Part shown: positions 5,884 through 6,740 of the stretch, in pieces
How positions within the stretch are numbered: position 1 is the stretch's first letter
How the letters are laid out: the number at the start of each line of letters is the position of its first letter
Assembly: GCA_900555765.1 (NCBI GenBank)
Contig: USMA01000051.1
Coordinates: forward strand, 1-6,740
Reading direction: 5' to 3'
From: an uncultured Collinsella sp.
Lineage (GTDB): Bacteria; Actinomycetota; Coriobacteriia; Coriobacteriales; Coriobacteriaceae
DNA length: 6,740 nt
Notes under the pieces: generated by a model
Databases searched by the model: none
Told to the model about the DNA's origin: nothing
What the model saw: the letters and a program-made list of their open reading frames with translations, nothing else
Position numbers and translations under genes: made by a program

Positions 5884-5927
5884 TGGGGAAGGACGCTCGA
5901 CTCACACGAGTCGAACGCCCTTCCTCA
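5884..5927 (-). other. Strong intercistronic hairpin between the PTS gene and scrB
   Basis: A 17-bp stem (5924-5908 with 5903-5887) closed by a GTGT tetraloop in the minus-strand RNA; the 5' arm is GGAAGGGCGTTCGACTC. Fifteen pairs are Watson-Crick and two are G-U, and two further pairs can form beyond a mismatch. Read on the plus strand the two wobbles become C/A mismatches, so the fold suits only the operon transcript. No T-run follows, so it is not a standard terminator. A processing, stabilising or attenuating element is more likely. Confidence 0.65.
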
Positions 5928-5963
5928 AATGGACTTATCCTCAGATTACGCTGAACGGCTCAA

Positions 5964-6740
5964 CTAGAAGCTAACGTCGAAGCCAGCGCCAGCGCCCTCT
6001 TCATCGGTGGTCGGCACGCCCTTTGCCTTGTTGTAGGCAAAGATCAAGACGATTGGCACGATGAAGGCGATGAGATTGCCAGCCACATACCACACGAGCG
6101 TCTCGGGCGTGACGATGAGCAGGCCAAGCACTCCGGTCAGACCCTGACCGATAGCGCGCACTTCAAAGAACTTCACGAAGGCACCGCCGCAGCCTGCACC
6201 GATGCATGCGCAGATGAACGGAATGATCGAATAGCGCATGTTTGCAGCGAAGATAGCGGGCTCGGAGATACCGACCAGCGTCGGAATAAAGGACGACATG
6301 CAGATGTTGCGCTCTTTGGAGTGCTTCTTGTGAATGAGGTACATGCCGCTGGCGCCGCCGCACTGGGCGATGATGGAAACCGACCAGATGGCCTGGATGT
6401 AGTTGAAGCCAGTCGTGGCAACAAGGGTTGCCTCGATACCCTGGATGAACTGATGCGTACCGGTAACGACGAGCGGCTGCAGGAACGCGGCGAAGACAAA
6501 GGCACCAAAGACGCCCATTCTGTTGTACAGGACATCGATTACGCCAGCGAGGACGTCGCCGATCAGGTTGCCGAGCGGGCCGAACACGGTGAACAGGGCA
6601 ACGTTAGCAAGAATCAGGGTAACGGTCGGGACAAAGACAAACGAGACGACCTCGGGGATGTACTTCTGGGCAATCTTTTCGACCTTGGCCATAAACCAGG
6701 CAGTCAGGATTGCAGGGAACACACCACCCTGGAAAGCAAC
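5964..6740 (-). CDS. scrA: PTS EIIC permease, probably sucrose-specific EIIBC (C-terminal part)
   Basis: The frame is open to the right window edge, so the N-terminus (the EIIB domain and the start of EIIC) is missing; 258 residues plus stop are visible. This part is a multi-pass membrane protein of the glucose superfamily EIIC, which transports the sugar that EIIB phosphorylates. Visible family signatures are GGVFPAILTAWFMAKVEKIA, then GTHQFIQGIEATL, a CGGASGMYL segment, and GISEPAIFAANMRYS, the GI-(S/T)-EP loop of sugar binding. Several hydrophobic segments alternate between them. The protein ends in an acidic, glycine-rich tail (GVPTTDEEGAGAGFDVSF) with no EIIA domain, so phosphate would come from a separate EIIA such as Crr. 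The adjacent GH32 hydrolase argues for sucrose; a trehalose-type EIIBC would look similar in this region. It is the upstream gene of an operon with scrB. Confidence 0.88.
   Translation of the reverse strand, partial: VAFQGGVFPAILTAWFMAKVEKIAQKYIPEVVSFVFVPTVTLILANVALFTVFGPLGNLIGDVLAGVIDVLYNRMGVFGAFVFAAFLQPLVVTGTHQFIQGIEATLVATTGFNYIQAIWSVSIIAQCGGASGMYLIHKKHSKERNICMSSFIPTLVGISEPAIFAANMRYSIIPFICACIGAGCGGAFVKFFEVRAIGQGLTGVLGLLIVTPETLVWYVAGNLIAFIVPIVLIFAYNKAKGVPTTDEEGAGAGFDVSF

Noticed and set aside
1..6740. CRISPR array, tRNA, rRNA, insertion sequence or transposase
   Set aside because: No spaced repeat array, cloverleaf, rRNA segment or transposase-like frame was seen on either strand.

Overview
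The window looks like a piece of chromosome from a moderately GC-rich gut actinobacterium of the Coriobacteriia, most likely Collinsella or a close relative. This is inferred from base composition, from the style of the proteins, and from a regulator family (conserved YWTGW/AYLQW motif) that I associate with gut anaerobes. No rRNA or other phylogenetic marker is present, so the assignment is tentative.

Every supportable gene lies on the minus strand, so the window reads from right to left. At the right edge (6740-5964) is the C-terminal part of a glucose-superfamily PTS EIIC permease. It is followed, after a 101-nt spacer holding a very strong hairpin, by a GH32 sucrose-6-phosphate hydrolase (5862-4420). 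Together they form a sucrose uptake and hydrolysis operon: the permease imports sucrose as sucrose-6-phosphate and the hydrolase splits it to glucose-6-phosphate and fructose. A 276-bp intergenic region follows, with a tandem TACCGC motif array, a candidate promoter and a leader able to fold. Then come a DegV/FakB-type fatty-acid-binding protein (4143-3289), a likely terminator, and a pyruvate formate-lyase activating enzyme (3102-2284).

Just after the activase stop is a 5'-truncated remnant of a serine hydrolase (2264-2064). Next are MTA/SAH nucleosidase (1985-1245) and the ribosome-assembly GTPase YsxC/YihA (1206-616), 38 nt apart and probably co-transcribed.

The left end (605-1) is accessory in character. 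It holds what appears to be the 3' part of an unrecognised gene (605-315), overlapped by 35 nt by a regulator gene with its own strong Shine-Dalgarno. The regulator starts at 349 and runs off the left edge. It belongs to a family that, from memory, ends in an XRE-type helix-turn-helix.

Most of the window is ordinary metabolism. The parts deserving a second look are the overlapping pair at the left edge, the two gene remnants, the 20-bp-period motif array upstream of degV, and the hairpin between the PTS gene and scrB, whose wobble pairs fit only the transcribed strand.
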